From positions 310,001-374,000 of the forward strand of contig NZ_QRHC01000005.1 of assembly GCF_003415655.1 (NCBI RefSeq): a stretch of 64,000 nt of DNA, in the 5' to 3' direction. Source of the DNA: Vibrio maerlii. Its GTDB lineage: Bacteria > Pseudomonadota > Gammaproteobacteria > Enterobacterales > Vibrionaceae. Below are positions 38,608-48,104 of this stretch, piece by piece (the stretch's first letter is position 1; each line of letters starts with the position of its first letter). The position numbers and the translations under genes are program-made. The notes under the pieces were generated by a model. That model was given only the letters and a program-made list of their open reading frames with translations. It did not search any database and had not been told where the DNA came from.

Positions 38608-40311
38608 ATGTTACGAACCCTTTATTTGATGACCGTGATCATTTGTATCGTCCCTTTATTACCAGGGGTGGCGGGTGTTCTGTTTTCTTCTCTAGGTTAT
38701 ATCCCACCTATTGGACTCAATGAGCTGTCGATAGATGGTTTCAAGCAACTGTTCGCATGGCAGGGTGTTTGGCAATCTATTGGCCTTTCCGTTTTTTCAT
38801 CTCTAGCAAGCAGTTACTTGGCCTGCATTATGAGCTTTGCCGTATTGCAAAGCTGTTGGAATAGTAAGCTTTGGAAGCCTATTGAACTGCTGCTATCTCC
38901 ACTTCTTGCGATGCCCCATGTCGCTTTTGCGATTGGTTTTGCTTTTTTATTTTCCCCGACGGGCATGGGTATGCGTCTAGCGCACACTCTCTTTGATGGT
39001 GGTTCAGCGAATCAATCAGACTTAGCCCTACTGGTTAAAGACCCGTATGCGCTTGGTTTAGTCGTCATGCTTGCCTTCAAAGAGGTGCCGTTCTTACTCC
39101 TGATGAGCATTCCGATTCTTCGTCAGATCGATGTCAGCAAACAGATCAAGGTTGGCGCTTCGCTGGGTTATAACGATAAACAGATTTGGTGGAAGACTAT
39201 TCTGCCTCTTTGGTTCAATAAACTTCGTTTTCCGATGCTAGCGGTTATTGCCTACAGCCTTTCTGTTGTTGACCTTGCCTTGATTATGGGCCCGACGAAC
39301 CCTCCAACCTTTGCTGTTTTGGTTTGGCAGTGGTTTAGCGACCCTGATTTATCTTTACTACCAAGGGCAGCCGCTGGCGCAGTTGTGCTGTTTGTTCTGG
39401 CCTCTTTGCTTATTGCGGTTGCTCGTCTTGTAGAATGGCTAGTCGTTAAAAAATGTCAGAGTTGGCAGTTCTCTGGCCGTTCTGGTATTGCGTTGCCGGG
39501 TAAAACGTTATTTACCTCTCTATGCACTATGGCCGCCGCTATGCTTCCTATGCTCTTTTTATGGAGCGTTGCTCAGCGTTGGCGTTTTCCTGATTTATTG
39601 CCCTCGCGCTACAGCATGCGATTTTGGGAATATGAATGGGATGGTGTGATGTCCACCATTAATGACAGCCTACTCATCGCTATCATTTCAGCGACAAGTG
39701 CGCTGTTTTTGGCCCTAATTGCTCACGAGTATCGACTGCGTTACAAACTGCAAGTGCCGGGCTTCATCATCGCCATCCCGATGCTGGTCCCACAGCTTTC
39801 CATCTTGTTTGGTCTGCAGGTCACCACACTATACCTTTCAGAAAACAGCTATTTTTTCTGGGTATGTTGGTCGCATATTTTCTTTGCGTTTCCTTTTGTC
39901 TACTTGTCACTCGATGGTCCTTGGCGAGCATTCGACAATAAGTTGATGCACGTAGCTCTGAGTCTGGGTAAAACACCTTTGCACGCCTGGATGAAGGTGA
40001 AACTGCCGCTTCTCTTCCCTGCGGTATTATTTGCTTGGGCGATAGGCATGAGTGTAAGTCTCGCACAGTATTTACCTACCCTAATGCTGGGCGCTGGACG
40101 TATTGCAACGATTACCACTGAGGCCGTTGCGCTATCGAGTGGTTTTGATCGTCGTGTCACTGCTATTTATGCACTATGGCAAGCCTTGTTACCGTTATTT
40201 TTCTTCTCATTTGCAATCGCAATAAGCCGCTTTAGTGGCAAGAAGCAACACTCAAAAATTAAGGATTCTCAACGACATGAGTCTATGTCTCACAAACCTC
40301 GCCATCCGTAA
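38608..40311 (+). CDS. ynjC: ABC transporter permease, YnjC type (two fused permease halves)
   Basis: A 567-residue inner-membrane protein with about twelve hydrophobic segments. Each half ends with an ABC-interaction loop of the binding-protein-dependent permease type (GASLGYNDKQIWWKTILPLW near 186-205 and SLGKTPLHAWMKVKLPLLFP near 452-471), so one polypeptide supplies both halves of the channel, as in E. coli YnjC. Its 3' end overlaps the ATPase gene by 35 bases, which implies translational coupling. Confidence 0.9.
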   Translation: MLRTLYLMTVIICIVPLLPGVAGVLFSSLGYIPPIGLNELSIDGFKQLFAWQGVWQSIGLSVFSSLASSYLACIMSFAVLQSCWNSKLWKPIELLLSPLLAMPHVAFAIGFAFLFSPTGMGMRLAHTLFDGGSANQSDLALLVKDPYALGLVVMLAFKEVPFLLLMSIPILRQIDVSKQIKVGASLGYNDKQIWWKTILPLWFNKLRFPMLAVIAYSLSVVDLALIMGPTNPPTFAVLVWQWFSDPDLSLLPRAAAGAVVLFVLASLLIAVARLVEWLVVKKCQSWQFSGRSGIALPGKTLFTSLCTMAAAMLPMLFLWSVAQRWRFPDLLPSRYSMRFWEYEWDGVMSTINDSLLIAIISATSALFLALIAHEYRLRYKLQVPGFIIAIPMLVPQLSILFGLQVTTLYLSENSYFFWVCWSHIFFAFPFVYLSLDGPWRAFDNKLMHVALSLGKTPLHAWMKVKLPLLFPAVLFAWAIGMSVSLAQYLPTLMLGAGRIATITTEAVALSSGFDRRVTAIYALWQALLPLFFFSFAIAISRFSGKKQHSKIKDSQRHESMSHKPRHP

Positions 40312-40924
40312 TTCTGTCGGTGATGTGTTATTTTCTAACCTGAATCTCAATGTTGAAGCCGGTGAACTGGTGACCTTAATGGGGCCAAGTGGTTGCGGTA
40401 AGTCGACATTACTCGATGTCATTGCTGGGCACCTTGCTGATGAGTTCACTGCTAATGGTGAGGTTTCTTTAAACAACGAAAAGCTCAACAATGTCTCCCC
40501 TCACTTGAGAGAGGTTGGTATTTTGTTCCAAGAGGATCTCTTGTTCCCGCATTTGAATGTGTGGCAAAACTTAGCCTTTGCACTGCCGAACTGCGTTAAA
40601 GGTTCGGAGCGTTATACCCAAGCCATTCACGCATTAGAACAAATCGACCTTGCCGCGCTAGCCGACTCTTACCCAGATCAAATATCGGGAGGACAACGAG
40701 CACGTATTGCGTTGACCCGTATGCTGCTAGCCAAACCTAAAGCGGTACTGTTAGACGAGCCTTTTAGCAAGCTCGACCAAGACTCTAGAAAGCAATTTCG
40801 AACTTGGGTGTTTGGGCAATTAAAACAAGCTAACATACCCGCTTTAATGGTCACGCATGATATCTCTGACGTGCCTGAGAATGGCAAAGTCCTCAGCTGG
40901 CCTTGGGAGAGTACGCATGCTTGA
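40277..40924 (+). CDS. ynjD: ABC transporter ATP-binding protein, YnjD type
   Basis: The ATPase of the ynjBCD transporter. From the ATG at 40277 (215 residues) Walker A is GPSGCGKST (36-44), the Q-loop is LFQEDLLFPHL, the signature is ISGGQRARIALTR and Walker B is AVLLDEPFSKLD. A longer frame from 40235 lies inside the permease gene and lacks conserved sequence, so I reject it; AAGG is about 12 bases before 40277. It overlaps the permease gene upstream by 35 bases and the next gene downstream by 8. Confidence 0.92.
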   Translation: MSLCLTNLAIRNSVGDVLFSNLNLNVEAGELVTLMGPSGCGKSTLLDVIAGHLADEFTANGEVSLNNEKLNNVSPHLREVGILFQEDLLFPHLNVWQNLAFALPNCVKGSERYTQAIHALEQIDLAALADSYPDQISGGQRARIALTRMLLAKPKAVLLDEPFSKLDQDSRKQFRTWVFGQLKQANIPALMVTHDISDVPENGKVLSWPWESTHA

Positions 40925-41543
40925 TAGACTCAGTATTAAAGTCATTCGCTGGCCGCTTACCCAATCAGCCAAAGTGCTCGACAGCTTTGGAGCAACGGCG
41001 AATCAAATCACCTTAACAGGCTTCTTGTTAGGATGCTTAGCCTTCCCTGCTCTGATATTAGAGGAGTATCTATGGGCTCTATTATTCATCTCACTCAATC
41101 GTATTTTTGATGGCTTGGATGGTGCTTTAGCACGCAAGCAGGGTATTAGCGATGCGGGCGGTTTCCTCGATATCAGCCTAGACTTCCTCTTCTACTCATT
41201 GATCCCATTTGGCTTTGTGCTTGCCAATCCTGAGCAGAATGCGATTGCTGGTGCATTTTTGATTTTCTCATTCATTGGCACAGGCACGAGTTTTCTCGCA
41301 TTTGCCGTTATGGCGGGTAAAAGAGGCATTGAGAATCCAGTCTATAAGAACAAATCTTTGTACTACATGAGCGGTTTGACCGAGGGTACGGAGACTATCA
41401 CCTGCTTTGTGCTCTTCTGCTTGCTACCCAATCACTTCGATACTATCGCATATATCTTCGGTGCAGCTTGCTGGTTCACCACATTTACCCGTATCTATTC
41501 TGGCTTCCAGACATTAGACGATACACAGAACGGTAATAACTGA
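40917..41543 (+). CDS. ynjF: CDP-alcohol phosphatidyltransferase family protein, YnjF type
   Basis: A 208-residue membrane enzyme with the CDP-alcohol phosphotransferase signature DGLDGALARKQGISDAGGFLD (D-G-x2-A-R-x8-G-x3-D pattern; about residues 56-76), which transfers a phosphoryl alcohol from a CDP-linked donor. The substrate is unknown. The ATG at 40917 overlaps the last 8 bases of ynjD, so it belongs to the same operon. Having this enzyme with a transporter of unknown substrate is conserved in E. coli (ynjBCD-E-F), but the rhodanese ynjE is absent here. Confidence 0.9.
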   Translation: MLDRLSIKVIRWPLTQSAKVLDSFGATANQITLTGFLLGCLAFPALILEEYLWALLFISLNRIFDGLDGALARKQGISDAGGFLDISLDFLFYSLIPFGFVLANPEQNAIAGAFLIFSFIGTGTSFLAFAVMAGKRGIENPVYKNKSLYYMSGLTEGTETITCFVLFCLLPNHFDTIAYIFGAACWFTTFTRIYSGFQTLDDTQNGNN

Positions 41544-41571
41544 CCCGCGATGAACCACGACGCAATCAATA

Positions 41572-41598
41572 AAAAAAGGAGCCATTGGCTCCTTTTTT
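41572..41598. terminator. Bidirectional terminator between ynjF and prmB
   Basis: A 12-bp stem AAAAAAGGAGCC with GGCTCCTTTTTT around ATT, with T runs on both strands. Confidence 0.92.
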
Positions 41599-41623
41599 CG
41601 CATCTAGACATCACATTACAAGG

Positions 41624-42556
41624 TTAATCTTTGTAAAGAGCGAACTCTTCTGCGTGCTCTAAGATTTGATCACGCGTTAGCATGAACACACCGTGACCGC
41701 CATTTTCAAACTCAATCCAAGTGAATGGGATCTGAGGGTATTGTTCCATCATGTGAACCATAGAGTTACCCACTTCGCAGACTAGGATACCATCGTCTGT
41801 TAGGTAGTCTGGTGCGTTCGCTAGAATACGACGAACTAGTTTAAGACCGTCCGTACCTGCTGCTAAACCAAGTTCAGGCTCATGAGTAAACTCATCCGGT
41901 AGGCTGTTCATGTCTTCTTCATCCACATATGGTGGGTTAGACACAATCAGGTTGTACTTCTCTTTTGGCAAATCACGGAAAAGATCAGAGCGAATCGGGA
42001 ACACTTGTTGTTCCATACCGTGATCCTGTACATTTTGCTCAGCAACTTGAAGTGCATCTGCTGAGATATCAATCGCATCAACTTCTGCTTCAGGGAAAGC
42101 GTGCGCACAAGCAATTGCGATACAGCCACTACCCGTACACAAGTCCATGATGCGAACTGGTTCTTCTGCTAACCAAGGTTGGAACTGAGCTTCAATAAGC
42201 TCACCAATTGGTGAACGAGGAACAAGCACACGTTCATCAACGAAGAACTCTAGGCCACAGAACCAAGCTTTGTTCGTCAGGTATGCGGTTGGTGTACGCT
42301 CATTGATACGCTTAACTACGCGCTCAACAATGCGTAAACGTTCACTGCTTGTTAGTCGAGAGTTTAGAACATGCGGAGGAACATCAATCGGCAGATAAAG
42401 GGTTGGAAGGATTAACTGAACCGCTTCATCCCATGCGTTATCTGTGCCATGACCATAAAATAGGTTTGCTGCATTAAAGCGGCTCACAGTCCAACGAATC
42501 AGGTCTTGAAGCGTGTGTAGTTCAGAAACCGCTTCATCTACAAAAATCTTATCCAA
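41624..42556 (-). CDS. prmB: 50S ribosomal protein L3 glutamine N5-methyltransferase PrmB
   Basis: PrmB methylates a glutamine of ribosomal protein L3 during assembly of the large subunit. SAM motif [14 protein letters not shown] and the catalytic [11 protein letters not shown] are present. I place the start at the TTG at 42556: a strong GGAGG is 5 bases upstream, and it gives [13 protein letters not shown] and 310 residues, both as I recall for E. coli PrmB. An upstream TTG at 42568 lies before or within that ribosome binding site. It is divergent from smrB with only about 60 bases between starts. Confidence 0.95.
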   Translation of the reverse strand: MDKIFVDEAVSELHTLQDLIRWTVSRFNAANLFYGHGTDNAWDEAVQLILPTLYLPIDVPPHVLNSRLTSSERLRIVERVVKRINERTPTAYLTNKAWFCGLEFFVDERVLVPRSPIGELIEAQFQPWLAEEPVRIMDLCTGSGCIAIACAHAFPEAEVDAIDISADALQVAEQNVQDHGMEQQVFPIRSDLFRDLPKEKYNLIVSNPPYVDEEDMNSLPDEFTHEPELGLAAGTDGLKLVRRILANAPDYLTDDGILVCEVGNSMVHMMEQYPQIPFTWIEFENGGHGVFMLTRDQILEHAEEFALYKD

Positions 42557-42615
42557 AATTGCCTCCAAAAAGCGCTACAATACTGCCAATAGTTGTATTA
42601 ATTAGATGAAAAGCG

Positions 42616-43143
42616 ATGCGTGACCAAGATAACCACGATGATGACTTTGCACTTTTCAAAGATGCAGTAAAGGGCGTAAAAAAGTTGCAACAGGATACCA
42701 TAGTCCAGCAGCCAACAAAAAACCCTAAGCAAAAAGAAATTAAACGCACCAGTCGTGAAGCGAGTGACAGCGAGTTCTACTTCTCTGATGAGTTCGTTCC
42801 GCTACTAAGTGAAGACGGACCAACGCGCTACTCTCGTGATGATGTATCGACTTATGAGGTGAAGAGATTGCGCCGTGGTGTCTATGTGCCGGATGTTTTT
42901 CTGGATATGCATGGAATGACACAACAAGAGGCGAAGCGTGAGCTCGGTGCTATGATTTCGTATTGTGTAAAAAATGACGTTCACTGTGCTTGTGTTCAAC
43001 ATGGTATTGGTAAACACATTCTGAAGCAGAAAGCTCCGCTGTGGCTGGCACAACATCCTGATGTGATGGCGTTTCATCAAGCACCACTTGAATTTGGTGG
43101 TGATGGCGCATTGCTCGTACTACTCTCTATCCCAGAGAAGTAA
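42616..43143 (+). CDS. smrB: Ribosome rescue factor SmrB
   Basis: SmrB recognises collided ribosomes and cleaves the mRNA between them, allowing rescue. It has a flexible N-terminal region (about 1-90) and a C-terminal Smr endonuclease domain (about 95-175) with D-x-H-G (FLDMHGMTQQEAKREL) and the second motif CVQHGIGKHILK. The 175 residues are normal. It is divergent from prmB, which also acts on the ribosome, as in E. coli. Confidence 0.95.
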   Translation: MRDQDNHDDDFALFKDAVKGVKKLQQDTIVQQPTKNPKQKEIKRTSREASDSEFYFSDEFVPLLSEDGPTRYSRDDVSTYEVKRLRRGVYVPDVFLDMHGMTQQEAKRELGAMISYCVKNDVHCACVQHGIGKHILKQKAPLWLAQHPDVMAFHQAPLEFGGDGALLVLLSIPEK

Positions 43144-43175
43144 TACGAGTTATTTCGCAGATTCAATGTCTGTAG

Positions 43176-43205
43176 GCTCGGTTGCTACAATGGACCGAGC
43201 TTTTT
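43176..43205 (+). terminator. smrB terminator
   Basis: GCTCGGT and ACCGAGC pair around 11 bases and are followed by five T. Confidence 0.85.
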
Positions 43206-43218
43206 ATAGACTCAGCTT

Positions 43219-43683
43219 TTAAGGGTGGATTTTCCAAACCAGTTCGCCCTGCTGACGTTCAAGGTCAAATTCAATGCACACTAAGCCTGACGTTGGAAAC
43301 ATTGGTGGTGCAATATCACGCACAAACTCAGAAGTCAGGTAACCAACCAACGGTAAATGAGAGACCAGCAGAATCGATTCCAAGTTTTGTGTTTCCGCTA
43401 GTGCACAAACAAACTCAAAAACATCATCTGATTGACCATAAGGGGTGATGTCGTCACTGGTTTGCACATCATCAGAACCAAAATGCTCCGAGATCGCCTG
43501 CCAAGTTTGCTGCGCTCGAATATAAGGGCTCACAAGAACCGTATCAAATTCACTGACGCCCTGCTGTACACATGCTCTTGCCACAGCTTTTGATTGACTC
43601 ACACCATTTGGTGTCAGGTTTCGTTCAGCATCACTCGACGCGAAGTGTTCTGCTTCGCCATGACGCATGATAAAAATCTTCAT
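43219..43683 (-). CDS. sixA: Phosphohistidine phosphatase SixA
   Basis: SixA is a small histidine phosphatase that removes phosphate from histidine-phosphorylated domains, first described on ArcB and later on the nitrogen PTS. The active-site RHG motif is at residues 7-9 (MKIFIMRHGEAEHFA), with a second histidine in [12 protein letters not shown]. The length of 154 residues is as in E. coli (161). In E. coli it is next to fadJ; here an M16 protease gene follows instead. Confidence 0.93.
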   Translation of the reverse strand: MKIFIMRHGEAEHFASSDAERNLTPNGVSQSKAVARACVQQGVSEFDTVLVSPYIRAQQTWQAISEHFGSDDVQTSDDITPYGQSDDVFEFVCALAETQNLESILLVSHLPLVGYLTSEFVRDIAPPMFPTSGLVCIEFDLERQQGELVWKIHP

Positions 43684-43842
43684 CTGGGTATTCCTACTAC
43701 TTGATTATTCAAGTATATCAACTCAGCTGATGAAGGCACTGACAAATCTAACATTTTGAAAATAAAACGTTAGCGAATGTTTGCAGACTCATCTTTCACA
43801 GTCATACTAGTAATGCCCCCCTGAAAATCTGGAGTTCCGACT

Positions 43843-46620
43843 GTGCACCTGAGTCCCAACGATACTAATCAATACCAAACTCTCACCCTAGATAATGGGT
43901 TACGGGTGCTGTTAATCCAAGATGAGAAAACCACCAAAAGCGCTGCTGCGCTGGCGGTAAACGTCGGCCACTTTGATGATCCTAATGAGCGAGAAGGGTT
44001 GGCACATTACCTAGAGCATATGTTGTTTCTTGGTACTGAAAAATACCCAACGGTTGGCGAATTCCAACAGTTTATTAGCCAGCATGGGGGTAGCAATAAT
44101 GCATGGACAGGCACAGAGCATACCTGCTTTTTCTTCGATATTACGCCGAGTTTGTTTGAACCGGCACTCGATCGCTTCAGCCAATTCTTTACCGCTCCGC
44201 TATTCAACGAAGAAGCGTTAGATAAAGAGCGCCAAGCCGTTGAATCCGAATATAAAATGAAACTCAATGACGACTCGCGTCGTCAGTATCAAGTGCTCAA
44301 AGAAGTGATGAATCCTGAGCACCCCTTTGCCAAGTTTTCGGTGGGTAACCTTGAGACTCTAGGAGACCGAAATGGACTATCCATTCGCCAAGAAATCATC
44401 GACTTCCACCAGCAGCAATACTCTGCAGATTTAATGACGTTAACCGTGCTGAGTTCGCACTCACTTGAAGTCACACGTGTATGGGCCGAATCTATGTTTG
44501 GTTCAATTCCCAATCATCAACGCTTTCCTAAAACGGTTGAAATCCCTTTCTCAACCCAAAACAGCAAACAGATATGGGTTGATATAGAACCGGTCAAAGA
44601 GATGCGTAAGCTCTCAATGAGCTTTGCACTCCCGAGTTTGAACGAGCAGTATCACACCAAGCCTCTTTCTTACTTCGCTCACCTACTTGGTTATGAAGGG
44701 GAAGGCAGCCTATTAATGCACTTAAAAGGGCTTGGTTGGGTGAGTGCACTTTCTGCTGGTGGTGGTGTTAGTGGCAGTAACTTCCGAGAGTTCACGATCA
44801 ACTTCAGCATGACACAGGAAGGGCTTGAACATACCGATGACATCATTGAAGCCACCTTCGCTTATATTCAACTGATCGCTAAAGAAGGCTTAGATAACTG
44901 GCGTTATCTCGAGAAAAAGGCCGTTCTTGAGTCTGCATTTCGCTTTCAAGAATCTAGCCGGGCCCTCGATATTGTTAGTCACCTAGTGGTGAACATGCAG
45001 CACTATGAAAGTGACGATATCATCTACGGTGACTACAAGATGTCACACTATGATGAACCAGAATTAACTTCGGTACTTCAGCTGATGACCGTTGACAATC
45101 TAAAAGTCACTAGGGCATTAAAAGGCGTTGAAACAAACAAAGAAGCTAAATGGTACTTCACCCCTTATGCAATCAAGCCTTTGACTCACAAGCAAATAGC
45201 CCGCTGGAGTGAGCCAAGGATTGACGACAGCTTACAGCTACCCGAAAAGAACCCGTTCATTTGTTACGAGCTCGATCCAGAGCCACTTCAAGGCGACTCT
45301 TCACTGCCAGAAGTGGTACAAGACCTGCCTGGATTCCGCTTGTGGCACCTGCAAGAAAAAGAGTTCCGTGTACCAAAAGGGGTCGTTTACGTCGCGATCG
45401 ATAGCCCTCAAGCTGTCGCCACACCAAGAAAGATTGTAAAGACTCGCCTTTGTGTCGAGATGTTCTTAGACTCACTTGCGTCTCAAACGTATCAGGCTGA
45501 AATTGCTGGTATGGGCTATAACCTTTACGCTCATCAAGGTGGTGTGACTCTATCGCTTTCTGGATTTAGTCAAAAAATTCCACAGCTGCTAGAAATTATT
45601 CTTAAACGCTTTGCAGATCGAGACTTCAAACCAGAACGCTTTGAACTCATCAAACAACAACTTCTACGAAGTTGGCGCAACGCAGCGCAAGATCGTCCAA
45701 TTTCGCAGCTTTTCAATGCCATGTCTGGAATATTGCAGCCCAACAATCCTCCATACCCAACATTGATTGAAGCGCTAGAGTCTATTGAAGTTGATGAGCT
45801 ACCCGCGTTTGTTGAATCTATTCTGGCAGAGATCCATATCGATACCTTTGTCTACGGCGATTGGCCAGAGAAAAAAGCACACGATATGGCTGAAGTGCTA
45901 AAAGATGCGCTACGTGTTCAAAATCAGAAGTACGAAGAGGCACTTCGCCCATTGGTTATGCTGGGTGATAGTGGCACCTTCCAACGCAGTGTACATTGTG
46001 ATCAAGATGACTCAGCAATTGTGGTTTATTACCAAAGTGAAGCGGTATCACCGAAAGCGACGGCACTTTACCTGCTCGCAAACCACCTTATGTCTGCCGC
46101 TTTCTTCCACGAGATCCGAACCAAGCAGCAGTTAGGTTACATGGTGGGTACTGGCAACATGCCTCTCAATCGCCACCCCGGGATTGTGTTTTATGTTCAA
46201 TCACCCAACGCTGCGCCAATAGACTTAATTTCATCGATCGATGAGTTCTTAAATGCCTTCTATATGGTGTTGTTAGAGTTGAGCGAAGAGCGCTGGCAAA
46301 GCAGTAAACAAGGTTTGGTAAACCAAATACTCACACCTGATACAACGCTAAGGGGTCGTGGTCAGCGTCTTTGGGTCGCGATCGGCAATAAAGATGAATC
46401 TTTCGACCACCGAGAGCAGGTTTTAGCAGAGCTTGAATCGTTGAATCGTAGTGAGATGATTCGATTTGTTATCAACGAGCTTAAACCACGCACATCGAAT
46501 CGCTTAGTGATGCATTCTAAAGGTAATGCTCACGATAACTCGTGTCCGCTGAGTTTAGGTCAGGAGATAGGGTCCATTGAAGAGTTCCAAATGAGACCAA
46601 GAGATTGTGAGTTGGGGTGA
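43843..46620 (+). CDS. Insulinase-family (M16) zinc metalloprotease
   Basis: The inverted zinc motif HYLEH is at 55-59 with the third ligand E135 (ERQAVESEY), so the protease is probably active; NNAWTGTEHTCFFFD (about 87-100) is the substrate-edge motif of pitrilysin-like enzymes. The 925 residues hold the four-domain M16A arrangement. Unlike E. coli PtrA, no signal peptide is visible, so it is expected in the cytoplasm. It starts with GTG; GGAG is 8 bases upstream. Likely work is degradation of short peptides and protein fragments. It ends directly at a heptamer tandem repeat. Confidence 0.92.
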   Translation: MHLSPNDTNQYQTLTLDNGLRVLLIQDEKTTKSAAALAVNVGHFDDPNEREGLAHYLEHMLFLGTEKYPTVGEFQQFISQHGGSNNAWTGTEHTCFFFDITPSLFEPALDRFSQFFTAPLFNEEALDKERQAVESEYKMKLNDDSRRQYQVLKEVMNPEHPFAKFSVGNLETLGDRNGLSIRQEIIDFHQQQYSADLMTLTVLSSHSLEVTRVWAESMFGSIPNHQRFPKTVEIPFSTQNSKQIWVDIEPVKEMRKLSMSFALPSLNEQYHTKPLSYFAHLLGYEGEGSLLMHLKGLGWVSALSAGGGVSGSNFREFTINFSMTQEGLEHTDDIIEATFAYIQLIAKEGLDNWRYLEKKAVLESAFRFQESSRALDIVSHLVVNMQHYESDDIIYGDYKMSHYDEPELTSVLQLMTVDNLKVTRALKGVETNKEAKWYFTPYAIKPLTHKQIARWSEPRIDDSLQLPEKNPFICYELDPEPLQGDSSLPEVVQDLPGFRLWHLQEKEFRVPKGVVYVAIDSPQAVATPRKIVKTRLCVEMFLDSLASQTYQAEIAGMGYNLYAHQGGVTLSLSGFSQKIPQLLEIILKRFADRDFKPERFELIKQQLLRSWRNAAQDRPISQLFNAMSGILQPNNPPYPTLIEALESIEVDELPAFVESILAEIHIDTFVYGDWPEKKAHDMAEVLKDALRVQNQKYEEALRPLVMLGDSGTFQRSVHCDQDDSAIVVYYQSEAVSPKATALYLLANHLMSAAFFHEIRTKQQLGYMVGTGNMPLNRHPGIVFYVQSPNAAPIDLISSIDEFLNAFYMVLLELSEERWQSSKQGLVNQILTPDTTLRGRGQRLWVAIGNKDESFDHREQVLAELESLNRSEMIRFVINELKPRTSNRLVMHSKGNAHDNSCPLSLGQEIGSIEEFQMRPRDCELG

Positions 46621-46621
46621 A

Positions 46622-46663
46622 AGGTTATAGGTTATAGGTTATAGGTTATAGGTTATAGGTTAT
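46622..46663 (+). repeat. Tandem heptamer AGGTTAT, six copies
   Basis: Six perfect copies of a 7-base unit begin two bases after the stop codon of the M16 protease gene, in the 144-base gap before yfcE. Such arrays change length by slippage. It is outside any coding sequence, so an effect, if any, would be on the 3' end of the protease mRNA. Confidence 0.9.
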
Positions 46664-46764
46664 AGGACCCCGTAAGAGTAGCCCTGTCAACCTATGCCGT
46701 TACCTGTAGCAAAAGCGTCCTGCTACCCATGGGCGCAGCGACCCTTTTACCTTAAAATTAAGCT

Positions 46765-47310
46765 TTACAGTTCACACTGCGCAAGCAGCGCACCATCAAA
46801 GGTTTTCACCATCAATGTATTGTTGTCAAACAAGCCGTAGCTTGCAGGGTGATCATTACGTGGAAAGGTCACAGAACTAGGATTAAAAATAATCTGCTCG
46901 CCAACCCATTCAGCTTGAGGGATATGAGTATGACCATGTGCAACGATATCGCCCTTATTCAATGGGGGACGCTTGTCTGTGTTGTATAGGTGCCCATGAG
47001 TAAGAAAGAGTCTCTGACCGTTTGGCAACAATACCCAACTGTAATCCATCATCATCGGGAAACTTAAAAGCATCTGATCAACTTCGCTGTCACAGTTACC
47101 ACGTACGGCAATTATTTTACTCGCGTATGCATTCAACAATTCAGCCACAACAGGGGGATTATAGCCTTCTGGCACCGGATTACGTGGACCATGATTCAGA
47201 ATGTCACCAAGCAGAATCAAGTGTTCTGCTTGGGAGGCTTCAAACTCCTGTAGCATGGCTTTAGTGCATGGTTCACTGCCGTGAAGATCTGAGGCAAAAA
47301 ATAGTTTCAT
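46765..47310 (-). CDS. yfcE: Metallophosphoesterase YfcE
   Basis: A cytosolic phosphodiesterase of the calcineurin-like family; E. coli YfcE hydrolyses artificial diesters with manganese and its natural substrate is unknown. All five motifs are visible: SDLHG, GDILNHG, GNCD, THGHLY and HGHTH. I chose the ATG at 47310 (MKLFFASDLHG; 181 residues), with TTGGA 7 bases upstream, over a TTG four codons earlier that overlaps that site. Confidence 0.93.
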   Translation of the reverse strand: MKLFFASDLHGSEPCTKAMLQEFEASQAEHLILLGDILNHGPRNPVPEGYNPPVVAELLNAYASKIIAVRGNCDSEVDQMLLSFPMMMDYSWVLLPNGQRLFLTHGHLYNTDKRPPLNKGDIVAHGHTHIPQAEWVGEQIIFNPSSVTFPRNDHPASYGLFDNNTLMVKTFDGALLAQCEL

Positions 47311-47352
47311 CGTAAAATCCAAACTTATCTAATTCCCCCTATTCTAACGGGG

Positions 47353-47757
47353 TTAATCGTCCACTGCCATGCCATTGATAACGATGTTGTTATAGCTCAC
47401 CATGCCAATCACCGCACCATTCTCAAGAACTGGGGCTCTACTTATGCCAAAGCGCTCAAACAATCGAGCACAGTACTTAACGTTCATATCAGGAGAAACC
47501 GATAATGCAGGCTTGGTCATCACCTCATAGATGTTAGTACGTCGTGTTGAACGATTTTGAGCCAATACTTTTTTAGCAATGTCGTTCATTAATACGATCC
47601 CGTATTCATCGTCATCGTGACGCTTATTCACAATCAACGCTTTGACCTGATGTTTACGCGCTAAGACTATCCCCTCATGAACGGTAGTCAAGCCATCAAC
47701 TACTACATAGGTGCTTGCCATCACCTCACGAACTCTTTTTGCCGGAACTTGACTCAT
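47353..47757 (-). CDS. CBS-pair domain protein, end of DUF1538 operon
   Basis: A 134-residue protein made of two CBS motifs only (about 8-65 and 72-130; VREVMASTYVVVDGLTTVHEGIV and YEVMTKPALSVSPDMNVKYCARLFERFGISRAPVL). CBS pairs bind adenosyl ligands such as AMP, ATP or SAM and tune partner proteins. Its start overlaps the stop of the PII-like gene by 4 bases, so it is the fourth gene of one operon. The inferred role is to sense the energy state and gate the DUF1538 membrane pair. Confidence 0.9.
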   Translation of the reverse strand: MSQVPAKRVREVMASTYVVVDGLTTVHEGIVLARKHQVKALIVNKRHDDDEYGIVLMNDIAKKVLAQNRSTRRTNIYEVMTKPALSVSPDMNVKYCARLFERFGISRAPVLENGAVIGMVSYNNIVINGMAVDD

Positions 47758-48104
47758 AACTCATCCTCGACCACTTTGGTTAGTGTTTCTACTTGATGTG
47801 CAACGCCGACCGCGTCTTCAATGTCTATCTGAATGGCGATCCCCTGCCCTGACTCTTCCTCAAACTCGCCGACTTCATTTATCGTTTCTAAAATATGACG
47901 AGATAAGTGTTCCTCGACCACAAACAACAGCATATCTTTTTGCACTTCGAGCGTCAGACCAAAAAAAGTACGTTTTTGATTCAACCCTTCTCCTCGAGCA
48001 TTATTGATAACCGTTGCGCCGGTCGCTCCCGCATTGCGCGCAGCATCAAGCACCTTGTCTGTCTTACTGTCTTCTACAAATGCAATTAATAATTTAAAGC
48101 GCAT
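47754..48104 (-). CDS. PII-like signalling protein of the DUF1538 operon
   Basis: A 116-residue protein with the PII ferredoxin-like fold pattern: beta strand [40 protein letters not shown]... then a shortened T-loop region (QKRTFFGLTLEV, about 43-54) and a second strand MLLFVVEEHLSRHILETI. The uridylylated tyrosine of GlnB is not apparent. PII paralogs next to membrane proteins usually bind and regulate them (as GlnK with AmtB). Its start overlaps the DUF1538 gene upstream by 11 bases. Confidence 0.85.
   Translation of the reverse strand: MRFKLLIAFVEDSKTDKVLDAARNAGATGATVINNARGEGLNQKRTFFGLTLEVQKDMLLFVVEEHLSRHILETINEVGEFEEESGQGIAIQIDIEDAVGVAHQVETLTKVVEDEL

Noticed and set aside
40235-40276. 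Upstream extension of ynjD
   Set aside because: It lies inside ynjC and has no conserved sequence; the ATG at 40277 gives the usual ATPase start.
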